This document shows, in pieces, positions 41,401 through 49,900 of a stretch of 59,256 nt of DNA. The notes under the pieces were generated by a model. The model was given only the letters and a program-made list of their open reading frames with translations, made no database searches and was not told the origin of the DNA. Each line of letters starts with the position of its first letter. The stretch's first letter is position 1. The stretch is taken from assembly GCF_019396325.1 (NCBI RefSeq), contig NZ_JAHKRO010000057.1:1-59256 (forward strand), written 5' to 3'. Position numbers and translations under genes: made by a program. The stretch is from Nonomuraea ceibae. GTDB taxonomy: Bacteria; Actinomycetota; Actinomycetes; Streptosporangiales; Streptosporangiaceae.

Positions 41401-44400
41401 CGCCGCCGCCGTCACCCCGGCGCGGACTGACGACGACCCGATCGCGATCGTCGGCATGGGCTGCCGCTACCCCGGCGAGGTCACCTCGCCCGAGGACCTG
41501 TGGCGGCTCGTCAGCACCGGCTCCGACGCCATCACCGAGTTCCCCGCCAACCGGGGCTGGGACTTCGGCACCCTGTTCGGCTCGGGCGGCTCCGGCACCA
41601 GCGACACCAGGCACGGCGGGTTCCTGCACGACGCCGACCGGTTCGACGCCGCGTTCTTCGGGATCAGCCCGCGCGAGGCCACCGCCATGGACCCGCAGCA
41701 GCGCCTCCTCCTGGAGATCTGCTGGGAGGCCGTCGAACGCGCCGGCATCGACCCGGCGGCGCTGCGCGGCTCCCCGACCGGCGTGTACGTCGGCGCGATG
41801 GCCCCCGACTACGGGCCCCGCCTGCACCAGCCGGACGGCGCCTCCGACGGCCACCTGCTGACCGGCACCGCGCTCAGCGTCGTCTCCGGCCGCATCGCCT
41901 ACACGCTCGGCCTGCGCGGCCCCGCGATCACCACCGACACGGCCTGCTCCTCCTCGCTCGTCTCGATCATCCTGGCGATGCGGGCGCTGCGGCGCGGCGA
42001 ATGCGCGCTGGCGCTGGCGGGCGGCGTGACCGTGATGTCGACGCCCGGCATGTTCGTCGAGTTCAGCAGGCAGGGCGGGCTGGCCCGCGACGGGCGGTGC
42101 AAGGCGTTCTCGGCGCAGGCCGACGGCACCGGCTGGGCCGAGGGCGCCGGCATGCTCGTGCTCGAACGTCTCTCCGACGCCCGCCGCCACGGCCACCGCG
42201 TCCTCGGCGTCCTGCGCGGCGGCGCCGTCAACCAGGACGGCGCCAGCAACGGGCTCACCGCCCCCAGCGGGCAGGCCCAGCGCGAGGTCATCAGGCAGGC
42301 GCTCGCCGACGCCCGGCTCACCGCCGCCGACGTCGACGCCGTCGAGGCGCACGGCACCGGCACCCGGCTCGGCGACCCCATCGAGGCCGACTCGGTCATC
42401 GCCGTCTACGGCGAGGGCCGCGACCCCGGCCGGCCGGTCTGGCTCGGGTCGCTCAAGTCCAACATCGGCCACACCCAGGCCGCCGCCGGCGTCGCCGGCG
42501 TGATCAAGATGGTGAAGGCGCTGGAGCACCGGACGCTGCCGCCCACCCTGCACGCCGCCGACCCGACGCCGCACGTCGACTGGGCCTCGGCCGGGGTCAG
42601 CCTGCTCACCGAGCCGGTCGAGCTCACGGGGGACCGGCCGCCCCGGGCCGGCGTCTCCAGCTTCGGCATCAGCGGCACGAACGCGCACGTCATCGTGGAG
42701 GCCGCCCCGCCGCCCGCCGAGCTCCCGTACGAGGAGCCGGTGGCCGGCACGGACGCCGGGCCGATCGTCTGGGTCGTGTCGGCCCGCACCGAGGCCGCCC
42801 TGCGCACCCAGGCCGCCCGCCTCCACACCCACGCCGAAACCCTCATCACCCAGACCCCCACCTCGGAACCGACCGACCCCACCGCCGGGTCGGCCGCCAC
42901 CTCCGCGGACGCCGACGTCCCCGGCGGTGAGTCCGCCGACGCGGTCGCGGGTGGCGTGATCGGGGTGCTGGTGGACGCGGGGCGGGCGCTGGCGCGGCGG
43001 GCGGTGTTCGCGCACCGGGCCGTGGTGGTCGCCGCGGACCCGGACGAGCTGCTGGCCGGGCTCGCCGCCCTGGCCGCCGGGACGCCGCACGCCGCCGTCA
43101 CCAGCGGCGTCGCGCCCGCCGAGGTCAAGCCGGTGTTCGTCTTCCCCGGCCAGGGCTCCCAGTGGGCCGGCATGGCCGTCGACCTGCTGGACGGCAGCCC
43201 CGCCTTCCGCGAGCAGGCCGCCCGCTGCGACCGCGCCCTGTTCCCGTACACCGGCTGGTCCGTCATCGACGTGCTGCGCGGACGTCCCGGCGCGCCGCCG
43301 ATGGAGGGCTCCGACGTCATCCAGCCGGTGCTGTTCACGGTCATGGTCGCGCTGGCCGGGCTGTGGCGCACGCTCGGCGTCCAGCCTGCCGCCGTCGTCG
43401 GCCACTCGCAGGGCGAGATCGCCGCCGCGTGCGCCGCCGGGGCGCTCTCCCTGGAGGACGCCGCCCGCGTGGTCGTGCTGCGCAGCCGGGCGCTGACGAG
43501 ACTGGGAGACAAGGGCGGCATGCTCGCCGTGTCGCTGCCCGCCGCCCGCGTCGGCGAGCTGCTGGAGCCGTTCGCCGGACGGCTGTGGCCGGCCGTGTTC
43601 AGCGGCCCGTCCAGCACGGTCGTGGCGGGCGACGCCGACGCGCTCGACGAGTTCGCCGCCGCCTGCGGCGACGCGGTGCAGACCCGCCGCGTCGCCATCG
43701 GCTACGCCGCCCACACCCCGCACATCGACGAGCTGCGTGAGGAGATCCTGCGCGTCCTCGACGGGGTACGGCCCCGCGACACCGAGGTGGCGTTCTGCTC
43801 CTCGTACGCGGGCGAGTTCATCGACCCTGGCCTGCTCACGGCCGAGTACTGGTTCACCGGGCTGCGCAACCCGGTCCGCTTCCAGCAGGCGATCGAGGCG
43901 GTCGCGGCGGCGGGGACGCCGGTGTTCGTCGAGGCCAGCCCGCACCCGGTGCTGACCGGCCACGTCCAGGACACGCTCGCGGCGGCCGGCGCGCCCGGCG
44001 GCGCCACGGGCACGCTGCGGCGCGGCGACGGCGGCGCGCCGAGGCTGTTCAAGGCGCTCGGCCAGGCGTGGGTGCTCGGCGCGGGCGTCGACTGGGCCGC
44101 CGCGCTCGGCACGGCCCGCCGCCACCACGAGGCCCTGCCCGGCTACCCGTTCGAGCGGGCCCGGCACTGGCTCACCGCCCCCTCGGGCGGCTCGGGGGAG
44201 CTGTTCGGCCTCGCCGCGCCGGGCTCCGGGCACCCGCTGCTGGGCGCCGTGCTGCCGGTGGCCGCCGACGACGGGTTCCTGCTGGCCGGCCGGCTGTCCG
44301 TGCCGGCCGTGCCGTGGCTGGCCGACCACGCGATCGACGGCGGCGTCCTGCTGCCCGGCACCGCCTTCGTCGAGCTGGCGCTGCAGGCCGTGGCCGCCGC

Positions 44401-46987
44401 CGGCTGCGACGCCGTCGAGGACCTGACCCTGGAGGCGCCGCTGCCGCTCCCGCCGGAGGGCGCGGCGCACGTGCAGGTCAGCGTGTCGGGGCCGGACGAG
44501 CAGGGCCGCCGCGCCCTGACCGTGCACGCCCGCCCGGCGGGCGACGCCGACGCCCCCTGGACGCGCCACGCCACCGGCCTGCTCGGCTCCGGCGCCGGGG
44601 ACGCCCCCGAGTGGCTGCCCGGCTGGCCGCCCGAGGCCGGTCCGATCGGCCTGGACGGCCTCTACGAGCTGCTCGCCGAGCGCGGTTACGCGTACGGTCC
44701 CGCGTTCCAGGGGCTGCGGGCCGCCTGGCGCGACGGCGGCGACGCGTACGTGGAGGTGGCGCTGCCCGAGCAGGCACGCGCCGACGCCGGCCGGTTCGTG
44801 CTGCACCCGGCGCTGCTGGACGCGGTGCTGCACCTGGTGGTGCTGGAGTCGGCCGACGACCCGTCGGCGCTGCTGCTGCCGTTCTCCTGGAGCGGCGTGC
44901 GCGTCACCGCGCTGGGTGCCGAGACGGTGCGCGCCCGGATCACCGACCTGGGCGACGACCGGATCGCGCTGGCGCTGTTCGACGGCACGGGCGCCCGGAT
45001 CGCCGCCGCCGAGCTGGCCCTGCGCCGCCTGCCGCGCGGCGCCGCCCGGCCCGCCGCCGGGGCCGCCGGGCACACGCTGGACTGGACGCCGCTGCCCGAG
45101 CCGTCCGCGGCCGGGGCCGGCGGCTGGGCGCTCGTCGGGTACGACGAGGCCGCCGACGAGCTGGCGGCCGAGCTGGAGCGGGCGGGGATCGCCGCGCCGC
45201 GCCACTACGACCTCGCCTCGCTGGCCGGCATGAACGCGGGCGGCGTGCCCGCCACCGTGCTGGCGCCCGTCCACGTGGACGGCGACGACCTGCCGTACTC
45301 GGCGCACGACGCGCTGCGCGAGGTCCTCGACCTGGCGCAGGGGTGGCTGGCCGACGAGCGGTTCGCCGGGTCGCGGCTGGTGTTCGCCACCCGGCCGGGC
45401 GGGCCGGGGACGGCCGCCGTCTGGGGCCTGCTGCGGTCTGCCCAGTCCGAGCACCCCGGCCGCTTCGCCCTGGCCGAGGTCGCGCCCGGCTTCACCGCCT
45501 GGGAACGCCTCGCCGCCGCCGTCGCCTCCGGCGAGACCCAGCTGGCCACGGCCGACGAGCAGTTGCTGGCGCCGCGCCTGACCCGGCAGGAGCTCACCCC
45601 GGGGACATCGCCCGAAATTTCGGGACCTGTGCTGGTGACTGGTGGCACGGGTGGTCTGGGCGCGCTGGTGGCGCGCCGTCTGGTGACGGTTCACGGTGTG
45701 CGGGATCTGCTGCTGGTGTCGCGGCGTGGTGAGGCCGCTCCGGGGGCCGGTGAGCTGGTGGCCGAGCTGGAGGGGCTGGGCGCCCGGGTCAGGGTCGCGG
45801 CCTGCGACGTGTCGGACCGCGACGCTCTGGCCGCCCTGCTCGCGGACGTGCCCCTGGCCGGGGTCGTCCACACGGCGGCCGTGCTCGACGACACCGTCCT
45901 GGAAGGGCTGTCCGGGGCCCGGCTCGACGCGGTGCTGGCGCCCAAGGCCGACGCGGCCTGGTACCTGCACGAGCTGACCCAGGATCGCGAGCTGTCCTTC
46001 TTCGTGCTCTTCTCGTCGCTGGCCGGGGTGCTGGGGAACGCGGGCCAGGGCAACTACGCGGCGGCGAACGCGTTCCTCGACGCCCTCGCCGCCCACCGGC
46101 GGGAGCTGGGCCTGGCGGCGGTGTCGATCGCCTGGGGCCTGTGGGACACCGCATCGGGCATGTCGGGCGGCCTGTCCCAGGCCGACGTGGCCAGGCTGGC
46201 CCGCGCGGGCATCGCCCCGCTCACCGTGGACCAGGGCCTCGACCTGTTCGACACGGCCCTGACCAGCTCTGAGCCGCTGATCGTGGCCGCCCGCTGGGAC
46301 ACCGCCGGGCTGCGCGCCCGAGCCGAGGCGGGCGACCTGCCGCCCATGCTCCGCGGCCTCGTCCGCACCCCTCGGCGCGCGACGACGGCGGCGAGCACGG
46401 CGGCCGTCGCCGGACCCGGCGGGCTGACCGAGCGGCTGGCCGGGATGGCCGAGGCCGACGGCCGCGCCCACCTGGTCGAGCTGGTCCGCTCGCACGTCGC
46501 CGCCGTCCTGGCGCACGGCAGCCCCGAGGACGTGGACGTCGACCGGGCCTTCAACGAGCTGGGCTTCGACTCGCTCACCGCCGTCGAACTGCGTAACCGG
46601 CTCAACGCCGACGCCGGGCTCCGGCTGCCCGCCACGCTGGTCTTCGACCACCCGACCGTCACCGCGCTGGCCGCCTACCTGTTCGGCGCGCTGGCGCCCG
46701 AGGCGCCGTCGGCCGAGGACACGCTGCGGGCCGCCGTGGACCAGGCCGAGTCGATGCTGCGGACGGCCAACGGCGAGGCGGACGCCATGCGCGGCCAGCT
46801 CGTCGCCATCCTGCAGAGCGCTCTCACGAGGATCGGGGCCACCAGCGCCGTCCCCTCCGCCGACCCCGCCGGCAGCGGCGGCGCGGCGGAGATCGGCTCC
46901 GCATCGGACGAGGAGATCTTCGCCCTGATCGACAACCGGGCGATGACGTCCCCCCTGTCTATGGAAAGGCCAGAACGTGGCGAATGA
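38441..46987 (+). CDS. Type I PKS: KSQ-AT-ACP loading module plus module 1 KS-AT-DH-KR-ACP
   Basis: A 2848-residue synthase with no N-terminal docking helix, as expected for a first protein. The loading KS (about 11-425) has Gln168 in DTGQSSS in place of the active Cys, so it decarboxylates the loaded extender. The loading AT (Ser624, RVDVVQ, YASH at 719-722) predicts methylmalonyl, hence a propionyl starter; the ACP Ser is 938. Module 1 has KS Cys1169, AT Ser1656 with the unusual YAAH at 1755-1758 (methylmalonyl-like, less certain), DH with His1963 and Asp2127, KR with the B-type motif LDD (2482-2484) and Tyr2539, and ACP Ser2711. There is no ER. The C-terminal docking segment contains SASDEEIFALIDN. 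It overlaps the next gene by 11 bp. Confidence 0.95.
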   Translation: MGESGQRSEPDAIAVIGMACRLPRATDPDSFWKLLRDGEDAVTDAPEGRWPEAAEYRRGGFLDDVDGFDAAFFGISPNEAAAMDPHQRLALELGWEALEHARVVPAALRGSAAGVFLGAISQDYAALRDRAPGPGRHAYTGVNRALIANRISYALGLRGPSLTLDTGQSSSLVAVQMAAASLRRGESDVALAGGVNLNLLGETTAAIGAFGALSPDGRCHVFDERANGYVRGEGGAVVVLKRLADALADGDRVHAVILGGAVNNDGGGEGLTVPSARAQEEVIRLACAEAGVTPGEVRYVELHGTGTKAGDPVEAAALGAAYGAGRAEPLLVGSVKTNIGHLEGAAGIAGLLKVVLAVKHRELPASLHFRTPPAAIPLDALRLSVVAETRPWPDGGRLLAGVSSFGMGGTNCHLILAEPPPPAPGAAATAATEAAAEAGAVTGAGDQAPWVLSGRAEGALREQAARLAALAADPAVAPVDVALSLAATRTPFERRAVVLATGREARRDALAALAEGRPHDSVVTGAAVPGGCAFVFPGQGSQWPGMARELIDASPVFAARLAECADALAPFVPYALMDVLRERPGAPGLDRVDVVQPALWAVMVALAGTWRAHGVHPAAVVGHSQGEIAAAAVAGALTLGDAARVVALRSRAIAGITGKGGMMSVAAPLEVVEPVLPGGVSVAAYNGPRSLVVSGPREALAELAARLPGHRTKIIPVDYASHSPEVEAVREDVLAALAPIRPVSVETTFVSTLTGEPMDTAGLDAAYWYRSLRRPVRFGQAVRAALEECALFVECSPHPVLVTGVEETAEDAGRDVAVTGTLRRGEGGAERLTRSLAQAYAQGAPVDWARLCPGGRPIDLPTYPFQHLTHGASATSRRTAPATPVPLDAEPQQAAPRGGTSRAEVRELVLDTTARLLGYGEAAAVEPGRTFKDLGMESATAVELRDKLRSATGLRLPAGLLYDHPTPDRLTAFLHGLLTGAEPEPATAAAVTPARTDDDPIAIVGMGCRYPGEVTSPEDLWRLVSTGSDAITEFPANRGWDFGTLFGSGGSGTSDTRHGGFLHDADRFDAAFFGISPREATAMDPQQRLLLEICWEAVERAGIDPAALRGSPTGVYVGAMAPDYGPRLHQPDGASDGHLLTGTALSVVSGRIAYTLGLRGPAITTDTACSSSLVSIILAMRALRRGECALALAGGVTVMSTPGMFVEFSRQGGLARDGRCKAFSAQADGTGWAEGAGMLVLERLSDARRHGHRVLGVLRGGAVNQDGASNGLTAPSGQAQREVIRQALADARLTAADVDAVEAHGTGTRLGDPIEADSVIAVYGEGRDPGRPVWLGSLKSNIGHTQAAAGVAGVIKMVKALEHRTLPPTLHAADPTPHVDWASAGVSLLTEPVELTGDRPPRAGVSSFGISGTNAHVIVEAAPPPAELPYEEPVAGTDAGPIVWVVSARTEAALRTQAARLHTHAETLITQTPTSEPTDPTAGSAATSADADVPGGESADAVAGGVIGVLVDAGRALARRAVFAHRAVVVAADPDELLAGLAALAAGTPHAAVTSGVAPAEVKPVFVFPGQGSQWAGMAVDLLDGSPAFREQAARCDRALFPYTGWSVIDVLRGRPGAPPMEGSDVIQPVLFTVMVALAGLWRTLGVQPAAVVGHSQGEIAAACAAGALSLEDAARVVVLRSRALTRLGDKGGMLAVSLPAARVGELLEPFAGRLWPAVFSGPSSTVVAGDADALDEFAAACGDAVQTRRVAIGYAAHTPHIDELREEILRVLDGVRPRDTEVAFCSSYAGEFIDPGLLTAEYWFTGLRNPVRFQQAIEAVAAAGTPVFVEASPHPVLTGHVQDTLAAAGAPGGATGTLRRGDGGAPRLFKALGQAWVLGAGVDWAAALGTARRHHEALPGYPFERARHWLTAPSGGSGELFGLAAPGSGHPLLGAVLPVAADDGFLLAGRLSVPAVPWLADHAIDGGVLLPGTAFVELALQAVAAAGCDAVEDLTLEAPLPLPPEGAAHVQVSVSGPDEQGRRALTVHARPAGDADAPWTRHATGLLGSGAGDAPEWLPGWPPEAGPIGLDGLYELLAERGYAYGPAFQGLRAAWRDGGDAYVEVALPEQARADAGRFVLHPALLDAVLHLVVLESADDPSALLLPFSWSGVRVTALGAETVRARITDLGDDRIALALFDGTGARIAAAELALRRLPRGAARPAAGAAGHTLDWTPLPEPSAAGAGGWALVGYDEAADELAAELERAGIAAPRHYDLASLAGMNAGGVPATVLAPVHVDGDDLPYSAHDALREVLDLAQGWLADERFAGSRLVFATRPGGPGTAAVWGLLRSAQSEHPGRFALAEVAPGFTAWERLAAAVASGETQLATADEQLLAPRLTRQELTPGTSPEISGPVLVTGGTGGLGALVARRLVTVHGVRDLLLVSRRGEAAPGAGELVAELEGLGARVRVAACDVSDRDALAALLADVPLAGVVHTAAVLDDTVLEGLSGARLDAVLAPKADAAWYLHELTQDRELSFFVLFSSLAGVLGNAGQGNYAAANAFLDALAAHRRELGLAAVSIAWGLWDTASGMSGGLSQADVARLARAGIAPLTVDQGLDLFDTALTSSEPLIVAARWDTAGLRARAEAGDLPPMLRGLVRTPRRATTAASTAAVAGPGGLTERLAGMAEADGRAHLVELVRSHVAAVLAHGSPEDVDVDRAFNELGFDSLTAVELRNRLNADAGLRLPATLVFDHPTVTALAAYLFGALAPEAPSAEDTLRAAVDQAESMLRTANGEADAMRGQLVAILQSALTRIGATSAVPSADPAGSGGAAEIGSASDEEIFALIDNRAMTSPLSMERPERGE
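45626..45733 (+). repeat. 108-bp KR block, copy 1 (identical to 51066-51173)
   Basis: Every base matches 51066-51173 in module 2. The block codes for the NADPH-binding start of the KR domain and uses codons such as GGT, CGT and GAT that the same domain of module 3 avoids. Its left edge lies next to a perfect 14-bp palindrome, CCCGAAATTTCGGG (45611-45624). Confidence 0.9.
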
Positions 46988-49900
46988 CGAGAAACTCCGT
47001 GCCTATCTCAAGCGTGTGACCGTCGAGCTGGCGGAGACCCGCCGGCGGCTGGCCGACGAGGAGGGCCGCCGGCACGAGCCGGTGGCGATCGTCGGCATGG
47101 CGTGCCGTTTCCCCGGCGGGGTGACGGGCCCGGAGGAGTTGTGGGACCTGGTGGCGTCCGGGGGCGACGCGATCACCGAGTTTCCCGCCGACCGGGGCTG
47201 GGACGTGGACGGGCTGTACGACCCCGATCCGGAGGCGTCCGGGAAGTCCTATGTGCGCCACGGCGGGTTCCTGCACGACGCGGGGGAGTTCGACGCGGGG
47301 TTCTTCGGCATGAGCCCGCGCAGCGCGCTGGCGACGGATCCGCAGCACCGGCTGTTCCTGGAGTCGTGCTGGGAGGCGCTGGAGCGGGCCGGGATCGACC
47401 CGGGCACGCTGCGCGGCAGCCGCACCGGCGTCTACGCGGGCAGCATGTACGAGCTCTACTCCACGCGCTTCCTCGACCGGGTGCCCGAAGAGGTCGAGGG
47501 CAGCCTGCTCACCTCCAGCACGCCGAGCGTCCTGTCCGGGCGCGTCTCGTACACGCTGGGGCTCGAGGGACCGTCCATCACCGTGGACACGGCCTGCTCG
47601 TCGTCCCTGGTCGCGCTCCACCTCGCCACGCGCGCCCTGCGCCAGGACGAGTGCACGCTCGCGCTGGCCGGCGGCGTCACCGTGATCGCCGCGCCGGACA
47701 TCTTCGTCGAGTTCTCGCGGCAGCGGGCGCTGTCGGCGGACGGGCGGTGCAAGTCGTTCTCCGCCTCGGCCGACGGGGCGGCGTGGTCCGAGGGCGTGGG
47801 CGTGCTGGTGCTGGAGCGGCTGTCGTCGGCGATCCGCAACGGACGGCGCGTGCTCGCGGTGATCCGCGGATCGGCTGTCAACCAGGACGGCGCCAGCAAC
47901 GGGCTGACCGCCCCCAGCGGCCCGGCCCAGGAGCGCGTGATCGGCCAGGCCCTGGCGGACGCGCGGCTCGACACGCGGGACGTGGACGCCGTCGAGGCGC
48001 ACGGCACCGGGACCCGCCTGGGTGACCCGATCGAGGCCGGGGCGCTGCTGGCCACCTACGGCCGGGGCCGCGCCGACGACCGGCCGGTGTGGGTCGGCTC
48101 GGTCAAGTCCAACATCGGCCACACCCAGGCCGCCGCCGGGGTGGCCGGAGTGATCAAGATGGTGCAGGCCATGCGCCACGAGGTGCTGCCGCCCACCCTG
48201 CACGTCACCGAACGCACCCCGCACGTCGACTGGGAGTCCGGGCGGGCCGAGCTGCTGACCTCCGCCCGCGCCTGGCCCTCGGGGGAACGGCCGCGCCGGG
48301 CCGGGATCTCCTCGTTCGGCATCAGCGGCACCAACGCCCACCTCATCATCGAGGAGGCCCCCGCCGCCGAGCCCGCCGCTGAGCCCGAGCCCGAGCCCGT
48401 GACGCCGGAGGCGCCGGAGCAGGTCGCCTGGCCGATCAGCGCCCGCAGCCCCCGGGCCCTGCGCGCCCAGGCCGCCCGGCTGCACGCCGCCGTCACCTCC
48501 GGCGAGCCGCCCCGGCCCGCCGACGTGGCGCGCACCCTCGCCGGACGCGCCGCACTCCCGCACCGCGCCGTCGTCCTCGGCCCCGACCACGCCGCCCTCA
48601 CCACCGCCCTCGCCGCGTACGCCACCGGCACACCCGCCCCGGCCGCGCACGCCAACGGGAGCTCCCCGAGCGGCGGGCCCGCCGCGGCGGCCGTGGTGGA
48701 AGCGGCAGTGGTGGAAGGGGTGGCGGGGGAGCAGCCGAGGACGGCGTTCCTGTTCACCGGGCAGGGCGGGCAGCGGGCCGGGATGGGCCGCGAGCTCGCG
48801 GCGGCGTCCCCCGTGTTCGCCGCCGCCCTGGACGACGTGTGCGACGCGCTGGGCCCGTACCTCGACAGGCCGCTGCGGGACGTGATGTGGGCCGAGCCCG
48901 GCAGCGCCACCGCCGCTCTGCTCGACAGGACCGCCTACACGCAGCCGGCGCTGTTCGCCTTCGAGGTGGCCGCCCTCAAGCTGCTCGCCTCGCACGGCGT
49001 GCGGCCGGACGCGGTCGCCGGGCACTCGGTGGGCGAGTACGCCGCCGCGTACGCCGCCGGGGTGTGGTCCCTGGCCGACGCCGCCCGCCTCATCGCCGCG
49101 CGCGGCCGGCTCATGCAGGAGCTGCGCGAGCCCGGCGCGATGGTGGCCGTGGAGGCCACCGCCGAGGAGGTCGCCGGGTCGATCGCCGGGCTGGAGTCGC
49201 GCGTGAGCGTCGCCGCCGTCAACGGCCCCGCCGCCGTGGTCGTGTCCGGCGCCGAGCGGGAGTGCCTGGCCGTCGCCGAGCAGTGGCGGGCCCGGGGCCG
49301 CCGCATCCGCCGCCTGCCGGTCAGCCACGCCTTCCACTCGCCGCTGATGGAGCCGATGCTGTCGGCGTTCGCCGCCGAGCTGGCGGGGGTGACGTTCGGC
49401 AGGCCGCACACCACGGCCGTCCCGGGAGCGGGCGGCACGTGGGCGAGCACCTCCTACTGGCTCGACCAGATCACCGGGCCGGTGCTGTTCCGGGCGGCGA
49501 TCTCCCGCCTGGAGGACGAGGGCGTCGGCGTCTTCGTGGAGGTGGGGCCGCAGGCGGTGCTGTCCGGGATGGCGCACGACTGCGTCACCCGCGAGGACGC
49601 CGCGATCGTCCCCCTGCACCGCCGCGACCGTACCGAGACCGACGGGCTCGCCGGCTGCCTGGCCCGCGCCTGGACGGCGGGGGTGCGCGTGGACTGGCCC
49701 GCGCGGGCGGCGGGCGGCCGGCTCGTGGACCTGCCGACGTACGCCTTCGAGCGCGAACGCTACTGGCTCGCCCCGCCCGCGTCCGCCGCCGACCTGGCGG
49801 CGGCCGGGCTGCGCGAGGCCGGGCACCCGCTGCTGAGCGCGGCCGTCGACCTGCCCGAGGACGGGCCCGTGGTGCTGACCGGGCGCCTGTCGGTGGCCAC

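Noticed and set aside
45600..45740. An enoyl reductase domain between DH and KR of the PKS modules
   Set aside because: Module lengths leave no room, and no ER NADPH-binding motif was seen in any of the three complete modules.
38405..46651. Very long minus-strand open frames opposite the PKS, KS-CLF and sugar genes
   Set aside because: They are antisense to strongly motif-bearing genes, consist of low-complexity Gly/Ala/Arg/Val-rich sequence and show no family motif. They are a by-product of high third-position GC.
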